Shown: positions 1 through 5,749 of the stretch, one piece after another | Layout of the letters: the number at the start of each line of letters is the position of its first letter | Numbering within the stretch: position 1 is the first letter of the stretch | Source of the DNA: Candidatus Omnitrophota bacterium | GTDB lineage: Bacteria > Omnitrophota > Gorgyraeia > B26-G9 | DNA: 9,316 nucleotides | Direction of reading: 5' to 3' | Assembly: GCA_022013205.1 (NCBI GenBank) | Contig: JAKLQT010000265.1 | Location: 1-9,316, forward strand | Notes under the pieces: model-generated | Told to the model about the DNA's origin: nothing | The model's input: the letters and a program-made list of their open reading frames with translations, nothing else | Databases searched by the model: none | Position numbers and translations under genes: made by a program

Positions 1-91
<91 letters not shown>

Positions 92-112
92 AGAAGAAAA
101 GAAGAGGGGAAA

Positions 113-1924
113 ATGGCGGGATATAAAAAATTAATTGTTTGTTTAATAATCTATGGAGTTTTGACTTTTGACTTTAAATTTCTGCCTTCTGACTTCAGAC
201 TTCTGACTATGGACTGTGGACTAGTTTATGCCCAGGAGAAACTTGAGGTTGAGGGCAATTTGGAAATAAACAGCACTGCCGCGGATAACCGTTCCGGATT
301 TGTGTTTACCCCCCAGGCAGCAGCTCCGGCAGCGCCCGCAGAAGGGCAGATTTACTATGATGATGCATTAAACAGGCCATCCTATTATGATGGCAGTGCA
401 TGGCAGACATTTGGAACGGCAGGCCAGGACAAAACCATAGCCAGCAAAATAGTTGCCGCTTCAAATTCTTTGGATACTACACGGGCAGATTATGTCGGCG
501 ACGGCACAGATGACCAGGTAGAAATTCAACAGGCGATTGATGATTTAGGCACAACCGCAGGAGCGGTGTATTTGCTTGAAGGCACCTACAATATCTCCGC
601 TTCGATTAATCTGAATAATACCGCGCCTGATGATTCGGGAAAGGCAATAATCGGCACAGGCGCGGGGACGGCGTTGAAGGTAAGTTCCGGCGCAAACAAT
701 GTCAATGTGATTAATGCCTCAAGTGTAAATGGAATCCTTATCTCGCAGTTGAGGATTGACGGGAATAAGATAAATGTTGCTGGCACTAGTTATGGTATTT
801 ATTTTAGTGCTGTTACTGGTTCTAAGGTCAATAAAGTTTGGATAGAAAATATGAGACTGGGTGGAATTTATCTTGATACATCTTCAAATAATACTGTTTT
901 TAATAACTATGTGAAAGCTGTTAACTGGGAACCTGGCATTAAACTTTTATCAGCTAATAATAATGTTATTGCAAACAATATTGTATTAAATGGCCAGCGA
1001 GAGGGCATCTTCCTTAACACATCTTCTAATAATATTGTTTCTTCCAATATTATGGAAGGAAATCAATGGTCTAATTTATGTTTAACAACTTCTGCGCTTA
1101 ATAATGTTATTTCTAATAATATTATTGTTGCCAAAAATATTGGTGGCGGCATTGGCATACAAGACAATTCTTCTAACAATGTTATTTGTGGTAATAATGT
1201 GCAAGGAAGTTATAGTGTGGGCATTGCGTGTCAATCTTCTGCTAACCGTAATATTATTTATAGTAATAATGTTCAGGATAGTGCTAATCATGGTATTGTT
1301 ATTCAGGTTTCGAATGAAAATGTGGTTGGAGGCAATATAATTCATAATAGCGGAGGAATAGGAAATTTTAGCGGTATTTGGTTGACAGATTCTGATAATA
1401 GCATCTTTTCCAGCAATCGTATTAGTGACGGAGACGGAACTGGTTATGGAATAAATATATTTGCTGGTACTTGTGACAACAACTACCTTGTCGGCAACCT
1501 GATTGACGGCGCAGGTTATGCAAACCGTCTCATCAATGACGCCGGCACCTCCACCAGATACACCCAGAAGGAAAAGATTACCATAGAGCGCCAGGCAAAA
1601 GTTGTGCCGGCAGCAGGCAGTACCTTAGATGCAAGCACAAATCCTAAAAGTTATGTTCCTTTAGCGCCTGCAGCTGCCGTAACGTTAAATGCCACCACCG
1701 CTATTGCCGATGGTAAGGCAATCGGTGATATGCTTATATTAGAAGGGGCCTCGGATGCGAATACGGTTACTATACCCAATAATGCTAATGTGAAATTGAG
1801 TGGAGCTCCGGGGGGCTCTGCGGAAAATTATGGAGGAACACAGGCAGTTTTGGGTTTAGAAGATACTTTAAAATTACTCTGGAATGGGACGGATTGGCTG
1901 GAGATAGGATATAGTAATAATTAA
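113..1924 (+). CDS. Secreted parallel beta-helix repeat protein (paralogue A)
   Basis: A 603-residue protein, probably exported. The ATG at 113 is preceded by GAGGGG at 104-109. Residues 1-15 give a basic and hydrophobic signal start (MAGYKKLIVCLIIYG). Residues 16-36 are encoded by nine inverted heptamers, and cleavage is likely after VYA at residue 40. Residues 67-101 carry a P-x-x-P-x-E-G-x-x-YYD...YYDG-x-x-W motif, also seen in tail-fibre-like and surface proteins. Residues 112-162 (AASNSLDTTRADY, then DGTDDQVEIQQAID and a VYLLEGTYNIS segment) resemble the N-terminal cap of pectate-lyase-superfamily right-handed beta-helices. Residues of about 165-470 are Asn-rich NNxIxxNxV rungs (NosD/PbH1 type). 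About 490-603 form a C-terminal domain ending WNGTDWLEIGYSNN, shared with the genes at 2879 and 5676. The helix core is visibly more AT-rich (AAT for Asn) than the shell. No catalytic residues can be assigned. Adhesin, polysaccharide-binding protein or lyase are all possible. Confidence 0.9.
   Translation: MAGYKKLIVCLIIYGVLTFDFKFLPSDFRLLTMDCGLVYAQEKLEVEGNLEINSTAADNRSGFVFTPQAAAPAAPAEGQIYYDDALNRPSYYDGSAWQTFGTAGQDKTIASKIVAASNSLDTTRADYVGDGTDDQVEIQQAIDDLGTTAGAVYLLEGTYNISASINLNNTAPDDSGKAIIGTGAGTALKVSSGANNVNVINASSVNGILISQLRIDGNKINVAGTSYGIYFSAVTGSKVNKVWIENMRLGGIYLDTSSNNTVFNNYVKAVNWEPGIKLLSANNNVIANNIVLNGQREGIFLNTSSNNIVSSNIMEGNQWSNLCLTTSALNNVISNNIIVAKNIGGGIGIQDNSSNNVICGNNVQGSYSVGIACQSSANRNIIYSNNVQDSANHGIVIQVSNENVVGGNIIHNSGGIGNFSGIWLTDSDNSIFSSNRISDGDGTGYGINIFAGTCDNNYLVGNLIDGAGYANRLINDAGTSTRYTQKEKITIERQAKVVPAAGSTLDASTNPKSYVPLAPAAAVTLNATTAIADGKAIGDMLILEGASDANTVTIPNNANVKLSGAPGGSAENYGGTQAVLGLEDTLKLLWNGTDWLEIGYSNN
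159..221 (+). repeat. Nine in-register heptamers inside the signal peptide of paralogue A
   Basis: The units are TTTTGAC twice, TTTAAAT, TTCTGCC, TTCTGAC, TTCAGAC, TTCTGAC, TATGGAC and TGTGGAC. They are reverse complements of the intergenic GTCAGAA-type unit, with decay at some copies. Nine copies make 63 bases, so the frame is kept and about 21 residues are encoded between the hydrophobic stretch and the VYA cleavage site. Confidence 0.93.
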
Positions 1925-1928
1925 AATT

Positions 1929-1987
1929 GAAACTTATCGAAACTTATTGAAATTTGTGAAACTGATTGAAATTTGAAGAAACTGGAA
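1929..1987. repeat. Degenerate decamer array before the AbiE-like module
   Basis: Six units follow GAAA(C/T)TTRTN or close variants, starting at 1929, 1939, 1949, 1958, 1968 and 1978, so the period is 10 with one 9-base step. The array begins five bases after the stop of the beta-helix gene and runs up to the start of the DUF6922 gene. The same type of decamer precedes the DUF433 gene at 4771-4890. Confidence 0.85.
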
Positions 1988-1995
1988 AATGGGAA

Positions 1996-2298
1996 ATGAA
2001 AAAGCCGCCTAAATTTTTAAAAAAATATTTTTGGGATATAGATTTTGAAGCGTTTGATTATGAAAATTACTCTTGTTATACTATCGAACGTATTTTTGAA
2101 TATGGCGATAAGCAGGCTATTAATTGGATGTTGAAGAATTTCCCGCGCTCCCAAATTATTTACGCTCTGCAAAAAAGCAGGGGATTGTCCGAAAAGAGCG
2201 CTAATTTTTGGGCGCTTATTTTAAATTGCAGGAAAGAAGGGGTAAGATGTTTGAACAGGTCCTCCCAGGAAATACGAAAGCAATTTTGGCCTTATTAG
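1996..2298 (+). CDS. DUF6922-type protein, probable antitoxin partner of the AbiEii gene
   Basis: A 100-residue protein from the ATG at 1996. A TTG at 1966 would add ten residues, but those codons lie in the decamer array, so I prefer the ATG; neither start has a strong ribosome binding site. Residues 7-45 (FLKKYFWDIDF, then ERIFEYGD at 31-38 and AINWML) match what I recall of DUF6922, a small family found next to AbiEii nucleotidyltransferases. Residues 62-73 (RGLSEKSANFWA) are also typical of it. The last 17 codons overlap the start of the AbiEii gene by 52 bases, and the C-terminal tail reading through that overlap looks unconstrained. Infer: the regulatory or antitoxin half of a toxin-antitoxin pair. 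The family assignment is from motif memory. The neutralising role is inferred from gene order. Confidence 0.75.
   Translation: MKKPPKFLKKYFWDIDFEAFDYENYSCYTIERIFEYGDKQAINWMLKNFPRSQIIYALQKSRGLSEKSANFWALILNCRKEGVRCLNRSSQEIRKQFWPY
2236..2242 (+). promoter_or_regulatory. Ribosome binding site fixing the AbiEii start at 2247
   Basis: GAAGGGG lies four bases upstream of the ATG at 2247 and inside the preceding gene. It supports that start over the upstream in-frame TTG at 2208, which has no such site. Confidence 0.65.
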
Positions 2299-2882
2299 AG
2301 AAAAGCGAGATTGTACAAAAGGCTTATTTAGCAGGTGGAACTGCTTTAGCATTACAACTCGGACATCGCATATCTTATGATTTGGATTTTTTTACCACTG
2401 ATGAATTTGATGAAAATAATCTTCTCCCCAAGCTTAAAGAAATTTCTAAATTCGAATTAGAAAGAACTGCCTGGAGAACAGTTTTGGGTAACTTTGAAGG
2501 TGTGCGCTTTAGTATATTTTATTACGAATATCCTCTTCTTCACTCTACAAGAAAATTTGGAAAGGTTAATATTCTGGATATCCGTGATATCGCGGCGATG
2601 AAAATTGCCGCGATAGCGTCTAGAGGCGTTAAGAGAGACTTTATTGACTTTTATTTTATTTGTCAGGAGGGCATATCATTGGATGAGGCTATTCGGCTTT
2701 ACGATAAAAAATATAAAAACCTAGCCACGACCTCTGTGCATATTATGAAAAGTCTGGTCTATTTTGAGGACGCGGAAAAAGACCCGATGCCTAATATGCT
2801 TAAGCCCTGTAAATGGGAAGAGGTAAAGAGATTTTTTGAAAGAGAAGTTAAAAAAATAACCATTAAGGCTCTAAAAAAATGA
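2247..2882 (+). CDS. AbiEii/AbiGii-type nucleotidyltransferase toxin
   Basis: A 211-residue protein with the nucleotidyltransferase core of the AbiEii family (PF08843; toxins of type IV toxin-antitoxin and abortive-infection systems, also related to MenT). Seen in sequence: GGT at residues 30-32 followed by ALALQLGHR, then the metal-binding pair D45 and D47 in SYDLDFF, and the family's conserved KRDFID at 129-134 after a DIAAMKIAAIASRG helix. All canonical motifs are present, so the enzyme looks intact. Known family members transfer nucleotides to an RNA target (for MenT, tRNA acceptor stems); the target here cannot be predicted. The gene overlaps its DUF6922 partner by 52 bases. Its stop codon overlaps the ATG of the following beta-helix gene (ATGA at 2879-2882), so the three may be translationally coupled. 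Length is a little short for the family but includes the C-terminal helical part. Confidence 0.88.
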   Translation: MFEQVLPGNTKAILALLEKSEIVQKAYLAGGTALALQLGHRISYDLDFFTTDEFDENNLLPKLKEISKFELERTAWRTVLGNFEGVRFSIFYYEYPLLHSTRKFGKVNILDIRDIAAMKIAAIASRGVKRDFIDFYFICQEGISLDEAIRLYDKKYKNLATTSVHIMKSLVYFEDAEKDPMPNMLKPCKWEEVKRFFEREVKKITIKALKK

Positions 2883-4723
2883 ACGCAAAATTCCTCCCGC
2901 CAAAGCGGGACCCCGCAAAAGGCGGGAAAACTCCAAGCGCTAAACTAATTATACTCTTAGCCATAATCTATGGGCTTCTGACTTCTGACTTCAGACTTCT
3001 GACTTCAGACTTCTGTCTTCAGACTTATGACTGTGGACTGATTTATGCCCTTGACGACCATTTGACCGTAAAAGAAAACGTAAAGGCTGATTCCGTAACT
3101 TTTACCGGTGACCGGGCGGATTTCCCGGCGGCGCCTTTAGAAGGAGAGCTTTTTTACAATTCCACACTAAAAACCCCTAAATATTTTGACGGCACAACCT
3201 GGCAGGGATTTGGCGGCAGCGGCCCGAAAACAGTAGGCAGCAAAATTGTTGCCGCTGCAAATTCTCTTGATAAAACCAAGGCAGATTATGTTTGCGATGG
3301 CACAGCTGACCAGCTAGAGATTCAGCAGGCGATTGATGATTTGGGGACGGTTGGGGGTGCGGTGTATCTTTTGGAAGGGACGTATAATATCTCAGGCGCA
3401 ATCAATTTGGATAATGTCGCTCCAGTTGATTCCAATAAATCAATAATCGGGGCAGGCGCGGGAACGGTGTTAAAGCTTGTTACCGGCACAAGCAATGTCA
3501 ATGTGATTAATGCCTCAAATGTAAATAGAATTCTTATATCTCAATTGATGATTGATGGGAGTAATATGGTAAGTAGCATAGGGATTTATCTTGGCACTGT
3601 AACTTATTCTAAAATTGATAAGGTTTGGGTGAAAAATAATCAATGGTGTATCTATCTCCTCTCCTCCTCTAATAACACTATTACCAGTAATGATGTTCAG
3701 GGAACTAATAATCAGTATAATATCTATCTCAACTCTTCCTCTAACAACACCATTACCGATAATAATATTCAGGCAGGTCAGGCGATTAGTATCCATCTCC
3801 TCTCCTCCTCTAACAACAATATTATTGCCAACAATAATGTTCAGGGAAATAATCAGTATGGCATCTATCTCCTCTCCTCCTCTAACAACAATACCATCGC
3901 CAACAATAATGTTCAGGGAAATGGGCAGGCGGGTATCGTCATTTCGGTTTCCTCTAATAACAACACCATCACCGGCAATGATGTTCAGGGAAATGGGAGT
4001 GGTATCGCGACCAATTCCTCCTCTAATAATACCATTACAAGCAATACGGTTCAGGGAAATAGTGGGCATGGTATCTTCCTCGTCTCCGCCTCTAATAGCA
4101 TCGTCACGAGCAATATCGTCTATGATAATGGTGGCACAGGTACATTCGGTGGGATTAATGTTGTATTTAATTCTGACAATAACCTCATCTCTTCCAACCG
4201 CATCTTTGACTCCGCGAGCACTGGCTATGGGATAAATATAACGCCCATATCGGGCCCATTTACCAGCGATTGCGACAAAAATTACATTGTGGGCAACCTA
4301 ATTGACGGCGCAGGTTATATTGATTCAGCTATACCGCCTACTTATGACAGAAGAATCAGTGATGCCGGCGCCTTCACCAAATACACTGACAAAACCAAGA
4401 TGACCTTGGAGAAGAAGGAGATAAGTGGTATTAGCGGCAATTATACTTTAGATGTGGCTGCTTCTCCACAGACCTATATTTCGTTCAATCCGACTGGAGC
4501 GGTTACCTTAACCTTAGCCAATGGGAAGGCAGCCGGAGACCTGCTGATTCTGGAAAACATCCAGGCTGCTAATTCGGTAAGTCTTAGCGAAGGCGCGAAC
4601 GTAAATTTAGGAGTAACACCCAGAGTCTTAGGCCAATATGATACCTTGGAGTTAATCTGGAACGGAACCGTGGCAGAAGGCGGGACAGGGAAATGGCTGG
4701 AAGTGAAGTATACGGACAATTAA
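2879..4723 (+). CDS. Secreted parallel beta-helix repeat protein (paralogue B)
   Basis: A 614-residue paralogue of the genes at 113 and 5676. The ATG at 2879 overlaps the toxin stop and has no good ribosome binding site of its own. No other common start codon precedes the hydrophobic segment, so translation probably depends on coupling. Residues 6-17 come from a GC-rich palindrome and replace the MAGYKK start of the other two copies. The hydrophobic stretch is 22-32, residues 33-53 come from nine heptamers, and cleavage is likely after IYA at 57. The P-x-x-P-x-E-G-x-x-FY...YFDGTTW motif and the DYVCDGTADQLEIQQAID cap follow. The core of about 235-430 is a very regular ladder of 23-24-residue rungs with SSSNNxIxxNxVQGN. 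The C-terminal domain ends in LELIWNG...WLEVKYTDN. Likely extracellular or cell-surface. No enzymatic site is recognised. Confidence 0.87.
   Translation: MNAKFLPPKRDPAKGGKTPSAKLIILLAIIYGLLTSDFRLLTSDFCLQTYDCGLIYALDDHLTVKENVKADSVTFTGDRADFPAAPLEGELFYNSTLKTPKYFDGTTWQGFGGSGPKTVGSKIVAAANSLDKTKADYVCDGTADQLEIQQAIDDLGTVGGAVYLLEGTYNISGAINLDNVAPVDSNKSIIGAGAGTVLKLVTGTSNVNVINASNVNRILISQLMIDGSNMVSSIGIYLGTVTYSKIDKVWVKNNQWCIYLLSSSNNTITSNDVQGTNNQYNIYLNSSSNNTITDNNIQAGQAISIHLLSSSNNNIIANNNVQGNNQYGIYLLSSSNNNTIANNNVQGNGQAGIVISVSSNNNTITGNDVQGNGSGIATNSSSNNTITSNTVQGNSGHGIFLVSASNSIVTSNIVYDNGGTGTFGGINVVFNSDNNLISSNRIFDSASTGYGINITPISGPFTSDCDKNYIVGNLIDGAGYIDSAIPPTYDRRISDAGAFTKYTDKTKMTLEKKEISGISGNYTLDVAASPQTYISFNPTGAVTLTLANGKAAGDLLILENIQAANSVSLSEGANVNLGVTPRVLGQYDTLELIWNGTVAEGGTGKWLEVKYTDN
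2895..2927. repeat. GC-rich palindromic element inside the 5' end of paralogue B
   Basis: TCCCGC at 2895-2900 pairs with GCGGGA at 2905-2910 across a four-base loop. CCCGC at 2912-2916 pairs with GCGGG at 2922-2926. The outer TCCCGCC (2895-2901) also pairs with GGCGGGA (2921-2927). The base composition is unlike its surroundings. It resembles REP-like or coding-embedded palindromic elements and is read in frame as residues 6-17 (LPPKRDPAKGGK). Confidence 0.75.
2976..3038 (+). repeat. Nine in-register heptamers inside the signal peptide of paralogue B
   Basis: The units are TTCTGAC twice, TTCAGAC, TTCTGAC, TTCAGAC, TTCTGTC, TTCAGAC, TTATGAC and TGTGGAC. This is the least decayed of the three coding arrays. 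It encodes the LLTSDFRLLTSDF segment and keeps frame because 63 is divisible by three. The opposite-orientation array directly after this gene (4726-4767) makes the gene flanked by inverted copies. Confidence 0.95.
3666..4150 (+). repeat. Intragenic 69/72-base repeats encoding beta-helix rungs
   Basis: The anchor CCTCT plus AA(C/T)AA(C/T) recurs at 3666, 3738, 3807, 3879, 3951 and 4020. At 4089 CCTCT is followed by AATAGC. The spacings are 72, 69, 72, 72, 69 and 69 bases. Copies at 3795-3866 and 3867-3938 are the most similar, sharing long identical blocks, which points to recent internal duplication. Each repeat encodes one 23-24-residue helix turn. Confidence 0.9.
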
Positions 4724-4725
4724 TA

Positions 4726-4767
4726 GTCAGAAGTCAGAAGTCAGAAGTCAGAGGACAGAAGGCAGAA
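4726..4767. repeat. Heptamer array, six copies, after paralogue B
   Basis: The units are GTCAGAA three times, GTCAGAG, GACAGAA and GGCAGAA. The array starts at the last base of the TAATAG that ends the beta-helix gene and passes into the decamer array at 4771. Confidence 0.95.
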
Positions 4768-4770
4768 ATT

Positions 4771-4890
4771 GAAATTCATAGAAATTTATGGAAACTTGTA
4801 GAAACTTGTAGAAACTTGTAGAAATTAATAGAAATTAAAGAAAAATATTGAAATTTGTGGAGACTCATTGAAATTGGTGGAGATTGAGAA
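4771..4890. repeat. Decamer array, about twelve units, before the DUF433 gene
   Basis: The units fall exactly on a 10-base grid: GAAATTCATA, GAAATTTATG, GAAACTTGTA three times identically, GAAATTAATA, GAAATTAAAG, then more decayed units to 4890. Each unit holds a short A-tract (AAATT or AAACTT) at the same phase. The array ends five bases before the DUF433 ribosome binding site. It may be a bent-DNA or operator region; no clear -35/-10 pair is visible in it. Confidence 0.9.
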
Positions 4891-4894
4891 AAAT

Positions 4895-4902
4895 GGAGGT
4901 GA
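4895..4902 (+). promoter_or_regulatory. Strong ribosome binding site of the DUF433 gene
   Basis: GGAGGTGA lies five bases before the ATG at 4908. It is the best Shine-Dalgarno match in the window and suggests the antitoxin-like gene is translated well. Confidence 0.85.
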
Positions 4903-4907
4903 AATAA

Positions 4908-5174
4908 ATGGCTAAGACTTTTACTAATCATTGCTATATAACCCGTGATATTAAGATTCAAGGAGGAGAGCCGATTATTAAGGGTACACGTTTTCCTGTA
5001 AGGTCAATTGTATTTTACATAATTAAAGAAGGAATGTTGCCGGAAGAATTGGTTAAAGAGTTTCCTCAACTTTCTTTATCAGCTATTTACGATGCCCTTT
5101 CTTACTATTATGACCATAAAGAAGAAATAGAGGCTTTACTTGAAAAACAAAAAGAGGAAATATGGAAAAAATAA
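4908..5174 (+). CDS. DUF433 family protein, probable antitoxin
   Basis: An 88-residue protein. Residues 10-31 (YITRDIKIQGGEPIIKGTRF, then PV) carry the GGxPxIKGTRxPV signature of DUF433 (PF04255). Residues 44-74 (LPEELVKEFPQLSLSAIYDA, then LSYYYDHKEEI) give the helix-turn-helix-like half in which a YPxL/FPQLS turn precedes the putative recognition helix. The C-terminal tail is Lys/Glu-rich. DUF433 proteins are usually found directly upstream of DUF5615 PIN-like genes, and that is the case here with a 13-base overlap. Inference: a DNA-binding antitoxin that represses its own operon, with the upstream decamer array as a candidate operator. Length is normal for the family and nothing looks broken. 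Confidence 0.9.
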   Translation: MAKTFTNHCYITRDIKIQGGEPIIKGTRFPVRSIVFYIIKEGMLPEELVKEFPQLSLSAIYDALSYYYDHKEEIEALLEKQKEEIWKK

Positions 5175-5506
5175 AAATTTATCTTGATGAAGACATAAGG
5201 CCTCTATTAGCTGAAGTCTTAAGAAGCAGGGGTTATGATGTAATGAGTTGTGTTGAAAAAAGGCTCTTTGGTTTATCTGATGAGGCACAATTAAGGATGG
5301 CTATGAAAGAAAAGAGGGCGATTTTAACTCATAATATAAAAGATTTTGTTAAGCTACATAAAAAATTAAAGGGCGCGCATTTTGGAATAATATTAAGTAA
5401 CCAGACTTCTTTTTCTTTGCTTTTAAGACGGCTGCTTAAATTTTTAGCAACCGCTTCTTTAGAAAAGGTAAAAGGCCAGTTAATCTGGATTAGTGATTAC
5501 AAGTAA
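5162..5506 (+). CDS. DUF5615 PIN-like protein, probable toxin
   Basis: A 114-residue protein with PIN-fold acidic positions: D9, E10 and D11 in IYLDEDI near the N-terminus, D40/E41 in the middle, and THNIKDF at 56-62 (a TxNxxDF motif ending in D61), followed by the usual HFGIILS strand. This fits the DUF5615 family (PF18480), related to VapC/Mut7-C ribonucleases. The ATG at 5162 is preceded by AGAGGA at 5153-5158 and lies inside the last codons of the DUF433 gene, so the two are likely co-translated. RNase activity is inferred from the family and the target is unknown. A 12-base string, AGTTAATCTGGA, near its 3' end recurs in the beta-helix remnant just downstream and might mark a recombination junction. 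Confidence 0.87.
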   Translation: MEKIKIYLDEDIRPLLAEVLRSRGYDVMSCVEKRLFGLSDEAQLRMAMKEKRAILTHNIKDFVKLHKKLKGAHFGIILSNQTSFSLLLRRLLKFLATASLEKVKGQLIWISDYK

Positions 5507-5516
5507 ATCAAATTAG

Positions 5517-5576
5517 ACTAAGGAGTTAATCTGGAATGACTCTAAGTGGCTGGAGATGAAGTGTACGGACAATTAA
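5517..5576 (+). pseudogene. Remnant of the 3' end of a fourth beta-helix gene
   Basis: Read in the frame of 5523, the bases encode ELIWNDSKWLEMKCTDN and then TAA. This matches the C-terminus of the gene at 2879 (ELIWNG...KWLEVKYTDN, stop) with a short deletion. A TAG at 5514 closes the frame upstream and no start is near, so it is only a fragment. It is followed by the same TAATAGTC plus heptamer array as the gene at 2879. The fragment and the 2879 gene tail therefore form direct repeats on either side of the DUF433/PIN-like pair. Confidence 0.88.
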
Positions 5577-5578
5577 TA

Positions 5579-5655
5579 GTCTGAAGTCAGAAGTCAGAAG
5601 AAAAAAGTCTGAAGTCAAAAGTTTGAAGTCAGAAGAAAGAAGAAAGAAGAAAGAC
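5579..5655. repeat. Heptamer array, eleven units, before paralogue C
   Basis: The units in register are GTCTGAA, GTCAGAA twice, GAAAAAA, GTCTGAA, GTCAAAA, GTTTGAA, GTCAGAA, GAAAGAA twice and GAAAGAC. The GTCAAAA and GTTTGAA variants are complementary (the second with wobble pairs) to the TTTTGAC units in the signal peptide of the gene that follows. That is a closer match than to the other arrays. Confidence 0.92.
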
Positions 5656-5749
5656 AAAGAAAAGAAGAGGGTAAAATGGCGGGATATAAAAAATTAATTG
5701 TTTGTTTAATAATCTATGGACTTCTGACTTTTGACTTTAGACTTCTGAC
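5607..5749 (+). promoter_or_regulatory. Possible mRNA stem enclosing the start of paralogue C
   Basis: Bases 5607-5635 are complementary to 5721-5749 at 24 of 29 positions, with two further G-U pairs. The loop of about 85 bases contains the ribosome binding site (GAAGAGGG, 5664-5671) and the ATG at 5676. Whether it folds in the cell or controls translation is inference. Confidence 0.5.

Noticed and set aside
1966..1995. TTG start at 1966 for the DUF6922 gene
   Set aside because: The added ten codons are the decamer array itself, and the family-like sequence begins after the ATG at 1996.
3515..4069. Antisense open frame of 184 codons across the core of paralogue B
   Set aside because: It is a by-product of the 69/72-base rung repeats, which keep a stop-free antisense frame. 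Its product is a repeat of the same low-complexity pattern and it has no ribosome binding site.
3690..4235. Second same-strand frame of 181 codons inside paralogue B
   Set aside because: It is also a shadow of the rung repeats (Pro/Thr/Ile-rich periodic product). The overlapping frame has the signal peptide, cap and conserved C-terminus.
4776..4961. Antisense open frame over the decamer array
   Set aside because: It encodes only the periodic FYKFLQ-type translation of the decamers and overlaps the DUF433 start.
5478..5492. Hairpin terminator after the PIN-like gene (CCAG...CTGG)
   Set aside because: The stem is only four bases, it lies inside the coding sequence, and it has no T-run.
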